The notes under the pieces were generated by a model that saw only the letters and a list, made by a program, of their open reading frames with translations, had not been told where the DNA came from and searched no databases. Below are positions 17,347 to 26,355 of a DNA stretch of 55,085 nucleotides, one piece after another. Each line of letters opens with the position of its first letter. Position 1 is the stretch's first letter. The position numbers and the translations under genes are program-made. Source of the DNA: Rheinheimera oceanensis (GTDB lineage: Bacteria > Pseudomonadota > Gammaproteobacteria > Enterobacterales > Alteromonadaceae); assembly GCF_018831085.1 (NCBI RefSeq), contig NZ_JAGPNM010000014.1, forward strand, positions 1 through 55,085, given 5' to 3'.

Positions 17347-18515
17347 TGCGTATAATAGGGTTGCTGCTGGCAGTGTTACTGGCATTTGAAGTTGATGCTG
17401 AATGGTATAGCGGCAGCGGCACGGCTGTGGTTTTTGATGATAACCGTCAGTTAGCGCGGCAACAGGCAGCAAAGCTGGCTCTGCGCGAAGTGTTGCTGCA
17501 GGCTGATGTATCACTGGCCGCTATGGAGTTGTTTCGCCGGCAAGATCTGGCCGAAGAGTTGTTTACGCTGCATTCTTCGGTACCGGTATCGCAAATTATT
17601 ATTCAGGAAGAGCATGAGCGTGATGGTCAGTTATCAATAACACTGAAAGCCGATGTCTGGCCGCAGGTAAATTTATGTGACGATCGCAGCATAGCAAAAG
17701 CGCTGGTGCTAACGCCGTTTAGTTTGTCGGCCGGTGCAACTCAGGTTGCGTTGGGTAACAACGAACTGAATAAAGAAATAAACAGCCGCTTTCATACCGC
17801 TATTCAGCGCAGCCCGGCCGATTTTCTGGTGAAGGCAATCAGTAACGAACCGCTATTTGCCCCTGAACAATTTCAACACAGCAGTGCCCAGCACCAGCTA
17901 CGTTATATGGCGGAATCAGCACAGGCGCAGTTTATTATCGCCGGGCGGTTACGCAACCTGGCATTTGGCCGTCAGGCGGCGGGCTTGCTAAAAAAAGAGC
18001 GCTGGGTACGCCAGTTTGCACTGGAAGTCAGCGTACTTGACGGCGCCAGTGGCCGGCTGATCCAAACTAAACAATATCAAACCCGTGTGCTGTGGCCCTT
18101 TGCAATTACCACCGAAGTAAACCCTGCCAGCGACCAGTTGTGGCGTGCTGACTTTGGTGTTGAAGTGCAACGCCTGGTATATGAAGCAGTAGACGATATT
18201 GCTGCCGCACTTAGCTGTGTGCGGGTAAAAGCTCAGGTTATCCGCGTGGCGGGCGGCAACGTAACTATCAGTGTTGGCAGCAGGCAAGGGGTAAAGCCAG
18301 GAGATACATTCAGCCTGTTACACAGCGACAGCTTTACTGACAGTTGGGGTAACAGCTACGCGGTAACGGCAGAAAATGACAGCCAACTTGAGGTGGTGCG
18401 GGTGTATCCGGACCATGCAGAAACACGCCCGGTTAAGGCAAACTATCTGGCTCCGGTGCAGGTGCGGGACCTGGTACAACTAGACAGTGTGAGGGAGAGA
18501 CAATATGCAAATTAA
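17346..18515 (+). CDS. flgT: Flagellar H-ring assembly protein FlgT
   Basis: Periplasmic protein needed for H-ring formation and for anchoring the motor's T ring in Vibrio-type flagella. The start is taken at ATG 17346, which overlaps the flgP TGA (TGATG). It gives a signal peptide MRIIGLLLAVLLAFEVDA and 389 residues. An upstream GTG at 17334 would spoil the signal. The N-terminal domain (RQLARQQAAKLALREVLLQA) and the C-terminal SH3-like segment (GSRQGVKPGDTFSLLHSD) are as in FlgT. It follows FlgP directly. Confidence 0.88.
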   Translation: MRIIGLLLAVLLAFEVDAEWYSGSGTAVVFDDNRQLARQQAAKLALREVLLQADVSLAAMELFRRQDLAEELFTLHSSVPVSQIIIQEEHERDGQLSITLKADVWPQVNLCDDRSIAKALVLTPFSLSAGATQVALGNNELNKEINSRFHTAIQRSPADFLVKAISNEPLFAPEQFQHSSAQHQLRYMAESAQAQFIIAGRLRNLAFGRQAAGLLKKERWVRQFALEVSVLDGASGRLIQTKQYQTRVLWPFAITTEVNPASDQLWRADFGVEVQRLVYEAVDDIAAALSCVRVKAQVIRVAGGNVTISVGSRQGVKPGDTFSLLHSDSFTDSWGNSYAVTAENDSQLEVVRVYPDHAETRPVKANYLAPVQVRDLVQLDSVRERQYAN

Positions 18516-19155
18516 CGGCAATATGTTTAACACCATGACCGACTGGTTAAATGACGGCACAGCAGAAAGCGATAACAATGCTGACTTTATGCAAACCCTG
18601 AATTCGGCGCTGAACCCTGACAGCGAAAACGCAGAGCAGCAGGTTGGCCAACTGGTAAGCATACTAAGCGGCCAGACCGATACCACCGCAATGAGCGGCC
18701 CGGATGCAATGTTTGCAGCGTTAACACAGAATATGATGCAAAGTATGGTGCAGGCGGCACTGGAACCCACACCTGAGCAAGCTGCAGCAACAGCGGCAGA
18801 GCTGGAAAACCCAACCGCTACAGCCTTTGCTAATGGCAGTTCGCCTGGCCTTGCCGACGCGCTGGATATTATTAACCCGCTGCAGCATATACCGCTGGTA
18901 AGCCAGTATTACCGCGACTGGACCGGCGATGATATGGGGTATATTTCACAGGTGGCCGGGGGCGCATTCTGGGGTGGCGGTGTGGGTGTTGCTACCTCTT
19001 TTGTTAACCTGGGCCTTACCAGTGTAATGGGTAAAAGCCCGACGCAGTACATTCAGCAGCTATTTGCCTCTGACGATGTTACCGACGCAAGTGCTGGCAG
19101 CAGCACAACAACAGCTGCAAAAGCAACGGCTACAGTACGCCCGGTTAGCAGCTAA
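18505..19155 (+). CDS. Unknown protein in flagellar ring operon
   Basis: A 216-residue protein starting 11 bp before the flgT stop, with GGGAGAGA upstream. I do not recognise a named family. The N-terminal half is acidic, Asn/Gln/Met-rich and likely disordered. The middle carries IPLVSQYYRDWTGDD, and a glycine-rich hydrophobic stretch follows (QVAGGAFWGGGVGVATSFVN), then NLGLTSVMGKSPTQY. The tail is Ala/Thr/Ser-rich. No signal peptide is present. Position suggests a flagellar or surface-related role, but that rests only on operon membership. Confidence 0.7.
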   Translation: MQINGNMFNTMTDWLNDGTAESDNNADFMQTLNSALNPDSENAEQQVGQLVSILSGQTDTTAMSGPDAMFAALTQNMMQSMVQAALEPTPEQAAATAAELENPTATAFANGSSPGLADALDIINPLQHIPLVSQYYRDWTGDDMGYISQVAGGAFWGGGVGVATSFVNLGLTSVMGKSPTQYIQQLFASDDVTDASAGSSTTTAAKATATVRPVSS

Positions 19156-19172
19156 CAACGGTTAATTATACT

Positions 19173-19198
19173 GATTGGGGCCATTATGGCCCCCAATC
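19173..19198 (+). terminator. Hairpin after flagellar operon
   Basis: gattggggcc-attat-ggc-ccccaatc forms a long GC-rich stem 18 bp after the stop of the unknown gene. It lacks a good T-run, so termination may be partial. Confidence 0.5.
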
Positions 19199-19312
19199 CT
19201 GCACTAACAGCAACCGGGCGGCTAACATTTTTGCCAAAAGCCGGTTCTGACCCTACAGATCGCCGCCACAACCAAGTATACTTTCCAGTCATTTTTTCAG
19301 TGAGTCACTCGC

Positions 19313-20233
19313 ATGCATAAGTACGATATTAAAACCTTCCAGGGGTTAATACTGGCCTTACAGGATTACTGGGCGCGGCAGGGCTGTGTATTGGTGCAGC
19401 CACTGGATCTGGAAGTAGGTGCCGGCACTTTCCACCCTATGACCTTTTTACGCTCACTGGGGCCGGAACCCACTAATGTGGCCTATGTGCAACCGTGTCG
19501 CCGGCCAACAGACGGCCGCTACGGTGAAAACCCGAACCGGTTACAGCACTATTATCAGTTTCAGGTAATTTTAAAACCATCACCGGACAATATTCAGGAA
19601 CTGTACTTAGGCTCGCTGCGTGAACTGGGTATTGATACCCTGGTACACGATATCCGCTTTGTCGAAGACAACTGGGAATCGCCGACATTGGGCGCCTGGG
19701 GCCTGGGCTGGGAAGTATGGTTAAACGGTATGGAAGTTACCCAGTTTACTTATTTCCAGCAGGTGGGTGGCTTAGAGTGCCGCCCGGTTACCGGCGAAAT
19801 TACCTACGGCTTAGAGCGCCTGGCAATGTATATTCAGGGCGTTGATTCTATTTACGATCTGGTCTGGACCGACGGCCCATTGGGCCGGGTAACCTATGGC
19901 GATGTCTTTCACCAGAATGAAGTAGAACAAAGTACTTACAACTTTGAACACGCCGACGTTGCTGCATTGTTTAGTTACTTTGACCAGTGTGAAAAAGAAA
20001 GCCAGTACTTAATTGAGCAAGGCCTGGCTTTACCTGCCTACGAAAAAGTGATGAAGGCCTCACACGCTTTCAATATGCTTGATGCCCGCCATGCTATTTC
20101 GGTAACCGAGCGCCAGCGCTATATTCTGCGGGTACGGGCACTGGCTAAGGCCTGTGCAGAAGCCTATTACGCCACGCGTGAGAAGCTGGGCTTCCCACTA
20201 TGCAATAACAACCAGCACAGCAAGGAGGCATAA
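19313..20233 (+). CDS. glyQ: Glycyl-tRNA synthetase alpha subunit
   Basis: Catalytic subunit of the alpha2beta2 bacterial GlyRS. The 306-residue protein is nearly canonical: TFQGLILALQDYWARQGC at the start, QPLDLEVGAGTFHP, the class II motif around YVQPCRRPTDGRYGENPNR, and MEVTQFTYFQQVGG. Length equals the family norm (~300). The stop TAA overlaps the glyS ATG by one base, coupling equal production of both subunits. Confidence 0.98.
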   Translation: MHKYDIKTFQGLILALQDYWARQGCVLVQPLDLEVGAGTFHPMTFLRSLGPEPTNVAYVQPCRRPTDGRYGENPNRLQHYYQFQVILKPSPDNIQELYLGSLRELGIDTLVHDIRFVEDNWESPTLGAWGLGWEVWLNGMEVTQFTYFQQVGGLECRPVTGEITYGLERLAMYIQGVDSIYDLVWTDGPLGRVTYGDVFHQNEVEQSTYNFEHADVAALFSYFDQCEKESQYLIEQGLALPAYEKVMKASHAFNMLDARHAISVTERQRYILRVRALAKACAEAYYATREKLGFPLCNNNQHSKEA

Positions 20234-22290
20234 TGTCGGTGCAAGATTTTTTTGTTGAAATTGGCACCGAAGAGCTGCCACCTAAGTCATTAAAAACGCT
20301 GGCCAGCGCCTTTGCTGATAACCTGAGTACTGAGCTGGCCAAACTGGAATTAAGCCACGCTGACGTTCTTTGGTATGCCGCACCGCGTCGTTTAGCCGTG
20401 CGCATTAATGCGTTAACTGCGCAACAAGCTGATAAGATTGTTGAAAAACGCGGCCCGGCATTAAGCAGTGCCTACGATGCTGATGGCAAACCGACTAAAG
20501 CAGCCCAGGGCTGGGCTGCCGGTTGCGGTATAACGGTAGAGCAAGCCGAAAAGCTGGAAACCGATAAAGGCGCCTGGCTGCTGCATAAAGCCAAAGTAGT
20601 GGGCGCTGCTACCGTAACGTTATTACCTGAAGTGGTGCAGCAGGCACTGGCTAAATTGCCAATTGCCAAACCAATGCGCTGGGGTAACTCTACGGCTGAA
20701 TTTATCCGCCCGGTACATACCATTATTATGTTGTACGGCAAAGATGTGGTACCGGCCACTATTCTGGGCCGCGCTAGTGGCAACCAAACCCATGGCCATC
20801 GTTTTCATGCGCCGGAAAAAGTCACGGTTAACCATGCTGATGACTATCTGGCAAACTTGCGCAAAGCTTTTGTGGTGGCAGATTTTGCCGAGCGCAAAGC
20901 CTTTATTACCGCAGAAGTAGCGAAAACCGCTGCCACGCTTAACGGCCAGGCACTGATGGACGATGCTTTGCTGGAAGAGGTTACCGCCCTGGTAGAATGG
21001 CCGGTGGTGTTAGTGGGCAGCTTTGAAGAAAGCTTTCTGCAGGTACCGGCCGAGCCGTTAATTTCTACCATGAAAGACAACCAGAAGTACTTCCCGCTAC
21101 TGGATCAAAACGGCAAGCTGCTGAACAAGTTTATCTTTGTCGCCAATATTGCCAGTAAAGATCCGCAGCAAATTATCGCAGGTAATGAGAAGGTGGTGCG
21201 GCCGCGGCTGTCTGACGCGCAGTTCTTCTTTAATACCGATCGCAAGCAAAAGCTGGAGCAGCGCTTAGACAGCTTAAAAACGGTACTGTTTCAGCAGCAA
21301 TTGGGCACGCTGGCAGAAAAGTCAGAGCGTATCAGTACGGTCGCCTGTTTTGTTGCTTTGAAAATTGATGCTGACATTCACGCAGCTGGGCGTGCCGGTT
21401 TACTGTCCAAGGCAGACTTAATGACCAATATGGTTGGTGAGTTCCCCGAAGTACAGGGCATTATGGGCATGCACTATGCCCGGCTGGATGGCGAAGGCGA
21501 AGCCGTAGCACTGGCGTTGAATGAACAGTATATGCCGCGCTTTGCCGGTGACCAACTGCCAACACGGTTAGAAGGTGCCGCCGTGGCCATTGCCGACAAG
21601 CTGGATACCTTAGTGGGTATTTTCGGCATCGGCCAGGCGCCGAAAGGCGACAAAGACCCGTTTGCATTGCGCCGCGCCGCCATAGGTGCACTGCGCATTA
21701 TGGTAGAAAAACAACTGCCGCTGGATCTGGTGGATATTATTGCTGTTAGCCAACAAACCTTTGGCAATAAGTTAAGCAACGCCAAAGTGGCAGAAGAAGT
21801 GCTCGACTTTATGCTCGGCCGTTTCCGTGCCTGGTATGAAGCCGAGGGTTACAGTGTAGATGTGATCCAGGCGGTATTAGCACGCCGGCCAACTAACCCG
21901 GCAGACTTTGACCGCCGCGTTAAGGCGGTAGCAGAGTTTGGTAAGCTGGACGCTGCAGCAGCCTTAGCCGCCGCCAATAAGCGGGTGGCCAATATACTGG
22001 CTAAAGTAGAGGGCGATATTGCCAGTAGGGTAAATAGCGCTTTGCTGCAGGAAAAAGCCGAGCAGGCACTGCACAGCGCCATAGTAGCCGAGCAGGCGTA
22101 TCAGGCTGGCCGGCACAGCTATGCCGAAGGTCTGGCGCACTTAGCCTCAATGCGTGAGGTTATCGACAACTTCTTCGACAAAGTAATGGTAAATGCCGAT
22201 GACGCCGCCGTGCGGGCCAACCGCCAGGCGCTGTTAAAGCAATTGCGCGAGTTGTTTTTACAGGTGGCCGATATTTCTGTACTGCAATAA
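20233..22290 (+). CDS. glyS: Glycyl-tRNA synthetase beta subunit
   Basis: Beta subunit of GlyRS, with tRNA-binding and anticodon-recognition parts. The 685-residue protein starts MSVQDFFVEIGTEELPPK as in the family and has the HD-like region near HAAGRAGLLSKADLMTNMV. It ends in an anticodon-binding-like helical domain. AGGAGG (20223-20228) precedes the ATG by 4 nt. A strong terminator follows at 22310. Confidence 0.98.
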   Translation: MSVQDFFVEIGTEELPPKSLKTLASAFADNLSTELAKLELSHADVLWYAAPRRLAVRINALTAQQADKIVEKRGPALSSAYDADGKPTKAAQGWAAGCGITVEQAEKLETDKGAWLLHKAKVVGAATVTLLPEVVQQALAKLPIAKPMRWGNSTAEFIRPVHTIIMLYGKDVVPATILGRASGNQTHGHRFHAPEKVTVNHADDYLANLRKAFVVADFAERKAFITAEVAKTAATLNGQALMDDALLEEVTALVEWPVVLVGSFEESFLQVPAEPLISTMKDNQKYFPLLDQNGKLLNKFIFVANIASKDPQQIIAGNEKVVRPRLSDAQFFFNTDRKQKLEQRLDSLKTVLFQQQLGTLAEKSERISTVACFVALKIDADIHAAGRAGLLSKADLMTNMVGEFPEVQGIMGMHYARLDGEGEAVALALNEQYMPRFAGDQLPTRLEGAAVAIADKLDTLVGIFGIGQAPKGDKDPFALRRAAIGALRIMVEKQLPLDLVDIIAVSQQTFGNKLSNAKVAEEVLDFMLGRFRAWYEAEGYSVDVIQAVLARRPTNPADFDRRVKAVAEFGKLDAAAALAAANKRVANILAKVEGDIASRVNSALLQEKAEQALHSAIVAEQAYQAGRHSYAEGLAHLASMREVIDNFFDKVMVNADDAAVRANRQALLKQLRELFLQVADISVLQ

Positions 22291-22309
22291 AGCATTGAAA
22301 TAAATCTGG

Positions 22310-22337
22310 AAAAGCCAGCATTTAGCTGGCTTTTTTA
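22310..22337 (+). terminator. Intrinsic terminator after glyS
   Basis: aaagccagc (22311-22319), short AT loop, gctggcttt (22325-22333) and a T-run of six starting at 22331: a classical rho-independent terminator 20 bp past the glyS stop. Confidence 0.85.
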
Positions 22338-22359
22338 TTGCTGAGAGCCAACGGTTAAC

Positions 22360-23412
22360 TTAATTTACCTGATTGCGGCCATTGTGCTTAGACAGGTACA
22401 TTTGCTGATCAGCCAGTTTAACCGCGTCCTGAAAGCTGCCGGCGCTATCGCACACAGCGACACCAAAGCTGGCGCTGACCTTATACTCAGGATTATTCGC
22501 CAACATGCTGCTGCGCTCAAACTGCAGGCGGATTTTCTCGGCTACTAAAAAGGCATCAGCACGGCTGGTATGCGGTAAAACCAGCAGAAACTCCTCGCCG
22601 CCGGTGCGGCTGGCAATATCGTTTTGCCGCAGGTTACGATCAAACAAAGCGGCCACCGCTTTTAATACTTCATCACCGGCGTTGTGGCCAAAGCGATCAT
22701 TGAGCTGCTTAAAATGGTCGATATCGCACATTATCAGCGCCAGCGGAAAAAACTGACCTGGTTGCTGTGCCAGGCTTGGCAGCAGGCTTGAGTCAATAAA
22801 GCGGCGGTTGGCTAATCCGGTCAGGGAGTCAGTATTGGCTTGTATCTCTTTGCTTTGTTGCAGTAAATCCATGGCCTGATGGCTACGCTCACGGTAATGA
22901 TCGTTAATCCAGCATACGGTAATAACAATTAGCAAAGAGGCAATAAAGCGGCTGGCTTCAGCATCTTTATACTGCGCCAGAATAAGTTCGGGCACAAACA
23001 ACATTACGCTTAGCACCAGCAGCAACAGCGCATTACTCAGCAGGGCATTACGTACACCCAGTAAACCGAACAAAATAGCCGGAAACGGAAATACCCAGTA
23101 CAGGGCGGTATTATTAAAACCGCCCTGATATACCAGGCTAAGCACAAAACTGCCCACCAGAACGGCCTCAATGATACAGGCGCGCTCAAGATTATGGCTA
23201 AGATGAAACAACAGAATATTCAGCAAAAATGCCAGAGCGGTGCCAAACAGAATAACAGGTAGCAGTGCTTGTTCGGCATGAATGTTTTTAATGCCATAAA
23301 CAAACATGATAGCGCTGGTGATATAGCTGACAAAAGCCAGAATATAATGCCGTCTGCGGTCGTCAATATTCTGCGCTTGTTTCGTGTAATGCTTACCTGA
23401 CGATGTTTGCAA
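22360..23412 (-). CDS. Membrane diguanylate cyclase (GGDEF)
   Basis: Makes c-di-GMP from GTP. The 350-residue protein has about six membrane helices in residues 20-170 (for example LAFVSYITSAIMFVYG and LPVILFGTALAFLLN), a short coiled linker, and a GGDEF domain from about residue 190. The active site GGEEF is intact, preceded by DIDHFKQLNDRFGHNAGD. No EAL domain. The start is TTG at 23410-23412 with GGGG 6-7 nt upstream; a later ATG would delete the first membrane helix. It stands alone, convergent with glyS. The ligand sensed by the membrane part is unknown. Confidence 0.92.
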   Translation of the reverse strand: MQTSSGKHYTKQAQNIDDRRRHYILAFVSYITSAIMFVYGIKNIHAEQALLPVILFGTALAFLLNILLFHLSHNLERACIIEAVLVGSFVLSLVYQGGFNNTALYWVFPFPAILFGLLGVRNALLSNALLLLVLSVMLFVPELILAQYKDAEASRFIASLLIVITVCWINDHYRERSHQAMDLLQQSKEIQANTDSLTGLANRRFIDSSLLPSLAQQPGQFFPLALIMCDIDHFKQLNDRFGHNAGDEVLKAVAALFDRNLRQNDIASRTGGEEFLLVLPHTSRADAFLVAEKIRLQFERSSMLANNPEYKVSASFGVAVCDSAGSFQDAVKLADQQMYLSKHNGRNQVN

Positions 23413-23579
23413 CTACAGCCCCTGACTTCGGGTTTATATATGATGCTAGCACAAATTTTCGCCGGGTAGTTGGCGAGGCTAGCCCCAATCTGGTGCTTGT
23501 TTGCACTATTGCAAGGCAATATAAGTATAAGAAAGTAGCTGGTTAAATATTATGCTAAGTAAATCAATTATATAAAAAC

Positions 23580-23595
23580 TGGCATTCTTTGTGCT
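23580..23595 (+). promoter_or_regulatory. Sigma-54-like promoter of nirB
   Basis: TGGCATTCTTTGTGCT has the invariant GG-N10-GC spacing and 9 of 12 consensus positions of the -24/-12 element. Transcription would begin near 23606. This fits nitrogen (NtrC) control of nitrite assimilation. Confidence 0.6.
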
Positions 23596-23623
23596 GTGCT
23601 TGTATGAGTGTTTGATCAGCAAT

Positions 23624-23639
23624 ATCAACCCGGGTTGAT
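23624..23639. promoter_or_regulatory. Perfect 16-bp palindrome ATCAACCCGGGTTGAT
   Basis: It lies 18 bp after the predicted transcription start of nirB. It could be an operator or, in RNA, an extra leader hairpin. Confidence 0.55.
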
Positions 23640-23663
23640 GCTGAAACAATTTAAATTGAAGTG

Positions 23664-23739
23664 TCAGGCTTTGCCTGATACGGGCAACGAAGCCCAGGAT
23701 CTGACCGCCTTTTTTGGTGGCTCAGGCCTGGGTTTTTTT
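23664..23739 (+). promoter_or_regulatory. NasR/ANTAR-type antitermination leader of nirB
   Basis: P1: tcaggc-ttt-gcctga (23664-23678). P2: gggc, hexaloop AACGAA, gccc (23682-23695), with A at loop position 1 and G at position 4 as ANTAR targets require. The 3' arm of P2 overlaps cccagg (23693-23698), the 5' arm of a terminator that closes with cctggg (23727-23732) and seven T (23733-23739). P2 and the terminator exclude each other, so a protein holding P2 would allow read-through into nirB. P1 does not show the hexaloop of the published two-hairpin consensus. Confidence 0.8.
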
Positions 23740-23792
23740 ATGGGCAAAATTTACCGGTAGTAATAGCCGCTAAACGCCTTAAGGACTTAAAA

Positions 23793-26354
23793 ATGCAGCA
23801 GACCAAACAAATTCTGGTGATTGGCAATGGCATGGTGGGGCACCATTTTGTTGATCAGTTACGCGCTAAAGACCCGTTAGCGCAGATCACCGTGCTTTGT
23901 GGCGAAGCTCAACTGGCTTACGACAGAGTGCATTTATCCGGTTATTTCAGCGGCACCAGTGCAGAGCAACTGGCGTTAACTACAGAAGAGGCCTACCAGG
24001 CAGCCAATATTCAGTACTGCCTGAACTGCTGGGTGGAGCAAATTAACCGCGAGCAGCAATTGGTAGTGACCAGCCAGGGCGGGCAGTTTTATTACGACGA
24101 GCTGGTGCTGGCAACGGGTTCTTATGCTTTTGTACCGCCAATTGCCGGTAATGACCAGCCGCATTGTCTGGTGTACCGCACGTTGCAGGATTTAGAGGCC
24201 ATAGCGCAAAGCGCTGCGCTCAGCAAAGTAGGGGTGGTTATTGGCGGTGGCTTACTGGGGCTGGAAGCGGCTAACGCACTAAAACAACTTGGCTTACAAA
24301 CTCATGTGGTGGAGTTTGCACCACAACTGATGGCAGTGCAGCTGGATCAAAGCGGCGGCCAGATGCTCAGGCAGAAAATTACTGAACTGGGTGTACAGGT
24401 ACATACCGGCAAAGCGACTCAGGCAATAGTAGCTGGCGCGCAGTGCCGTTATCAGTTGCAGTTTGCTGATGGAGACAGTTTAGAGACAGACTTAGTGCTG
24501 TTTTCCGCTGGGATCCGGCCTTATGATCAGTTGGCGCGTAGCTGTGGTTTAGCTGTGGGTGAGCGCGGCGGCATAGTGGTTAATAACCGGTGCCAGACTT
24601 CCGACCCGCATATTTATGCCATAGGTGAATGTGCTTTGTGGCAGCAAAAGATTTTTGGCCTGGTGGCACCTGGTTACCAGATGGCACGGGTGGTGGTAAG
24701 CCAGCTTACCGGTGGCGGGCTGAGCTTTACCGGTGCAGATATGAGCACCAAGCTGAAATTGCTGGGGGTAGAGGTTGGGTCTATTGGTGATGCGCATGCC
24801 AGAACGCCCGGCGCGTTAAGTTATGTGTTTATCGACCCTCGTGCCCAGGTGTATAAAAAAATGGTGGTAAGCTTTGACGGTAAGCGTTTGCTGGGTGCTG
24901 TGCTGGTAGGCGATACCAGCAACTACGACAACCTGCTGCAATATGCCTTAAATGATATGCCGCTGCCCAAACAACCGGAACAACTGATTTTACCTGCAGC
25001 TTCCGGCGCGCCTATAGCCGCGTTAACCTTACCTGACAGCGCCACTATTTGCTCCTGCCATAACGTCGCCAAAGGCGACATAGTCGCGGCGATGGACAGT
25101 GGTTGCTGTGATTTAGCCGGTATTAAAAGCTGCACCAGAGCCAGCACAGGTTGTGGCGGTTGTACGGCTTTGCTGAAATCTGTGGTGGATGACGAGCTGA
25201 AAAGCCGTGGTGTTGAGGTGAAAAATCATCTGTGTGAACACTTTGCTTATTCGCGTCAGGAGTTGCTGCATCTGGTGCAGGTGGGCGGCATTAAAACCTT
25301 TGCTGAACTGTTAAGCCGCCACGGGCAGGGGTTAGGCTGCGATATTTGTAAGCCGACAGTAGCCTCTATTCTGGCATCGAGCTGGAATGATTATGTGCTG
25401 AAAAAACCACATGTCGGTTTGCAGGACACCAACGACGCTTTTCTCGCCAATATGCAAAAAGACGGCTCTTATTCAGTAGTACCGCGTATTGCCGGTGGCG
25501 AAATTACTGCCGAAAAACTACTGGTAATAGGCCAGGTGGCGCTGGATTTTAACCTCTACACCAAAATTACCGGTGGCCAGCGTATCGACTTATTTGGTGC
25601 CCGTTTAGAGCAACTACCTGCCATATGGCAGCGTTTGGTTAATGCCGGTTTTGAAACCGGCCATGCTTACGGTAAGTCGCTGCGCACGGTAAAGTCTTGT
25701 GTCGGCAGCACCTGGTGTCGTTATGGCGTGCAAGACAGTGTTGGCCAGGCCATAGCGATTGAAAACCGTTATAAAGGTTTACGGGCACCGCACAAAATTA
25801 AAATGGCGGTGTCGGGTTGTACCCGCGAATGTGCCGAAGCACAAAGCAAAGACATTGGCATTATTGCCACCGAAAACGGCTGGAACCTGTATGTTTGTGG
25901 TAACGGTGGTATGAGACCACGCCATGCTGACTTATTTGCCACTGATCTGGATACCGAGACGTTAATCCGCTATATCGACCGCATTCTGATGTTATACATC
26001 CGCACGGCCGATCGCTTGCAGCGTACGTCAGTCTGGATGGAAAAGCTCGATGGTGGCCTGGAGTATCTGCGCAAAGTTATTATCGATGACGAGCTGGGTA
26101 TAGCAGCTGAGCTGGAAAACCAGATGGCAGCACTGGTAAATACTTATGCCTGTGAATGGAAAGCCACTTTGCAAGACCCGCAGGCACTAAAACGCTTCCG
26201 CCAGTTTGTAAACAGCCCGGATGCCGACGAAAACATCGTTTTTGTTGAAGAACGCTCGCAAATCCGCCCGGCTACAGCAGCAGAAAAACGCCAGTGGTTA
26301 CAACAAATCCCCATCACAGAACTGCCTGTAAAGGCTTTAGCCGAGGAGAACTAA
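23793..26354 (+). CDS. nirB: Nitrite reductase [NAD(P)H] large subunit
   Basis: Cytoplasmic assimilatory enzyme reducing nitrite to ammonium with NAD(P)H. The 853-residue protein has an FAD-binding N-terminus (VIGNGMVGHHFVDQL), an NAD-binding segment (VGVVIGGGLLGLEAANALK), a BFD-like [2Fe-2S] domain around residue 425 (CSCHNVAKGDIV; CTRASTGCGGC), and sirohaem/4Fe-4S ligands. Those ligands are CVGSTWCRYG (C-x5-C) and SGCTRECAEA (C-x3-C). Length matches the family (~850). The leader predicts NtrC/sigma-54 induction and NasR antitermination. nirD follows after 1 bp and cobA, which makes the sirohaem precursor, after that. Confidence 0.98.
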   Translation: MQQTKQILVIGNGMVGHHFVDQLRAKDPLAQITVLCGEAQLAYDRVHLSGYFSGTSAEQLALTTEEAYQAANIQYCLNCWVEQINREQQLVVTSQGGQFYYDELVLATGSYAFVPPIAGNDQPHCLVYRTLQDLEAIAQSAALSKVGVVIGGGLLGLEAANALKQLGLQTHVVEFAPQLMAVQLDQSGGQMLRQKITELGVQVHTGKATQAIVAGAQCRYQLQFADGDSLETDLVLFSAGIRPYDQLARSCGLAVGERGGIVVNNRCQTSDPHIYAIGECALWQQKIFGLVAPGYQMARVVVSQLTGGGLSFTGADMSTKLKLLGVEVGSIGDAHARTPGALSYVFIDPRAQVYKKMVVSFDGKRLLGAVLVGDTSNYDNLLQYALNDMPLPKQPEQLILPAASGAPIAALTLPDSATICSCHNVAKGDIVAAMDSGCCDLAGIKSCTRASTGCGGCTALLKSVVDDELKSRGVEVKNHLCEHFAYSRQELLHLVQVGGIKTFAELLSRHGQGLGCDICKPTVASILASSWNDYVLKKPHVGLQDTNDAFLANMQKDGSYSVVPRIAGGEITAEKLLVIGQVALDFNLYTKITGGQRIDLFGARLEQLPAIWQRLVNAGFETGHAYGKSLRTVKSCVGSTWCRYGVQDSVGQAIAIENRYKGLRAPHKIKMAVSGCTRECAEAQSKDIGIIATENGWNLYVCGNGGMRPRHADLFATDLDTETLIRYIDRILMLYIRTADRLQRTSVWMEKLDGGLEYLRKVIIDDELGIAAELENQMAALVNTYACEWKATLQDPQALKRFRQFVNSPDADENIVFVEERSQIRPATAAEKRQWLQQIPITELPVKALAEEN

Positions 26355-26355
26355 T

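Larger units (their letters stand above)
23413..23792 (+). promoter_or_regulatory. nirB regulatory region and leader
   Basis: A 380-bp gap between the divergent diguanylate cyclase and nirB genes. It contains a sigma-54-like promoter, a perfect 16-bp palindrome, two hairpins and an intrinsic terminator, each listed separately. No protein-coding frame is apparent. Confidence 0.8.
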
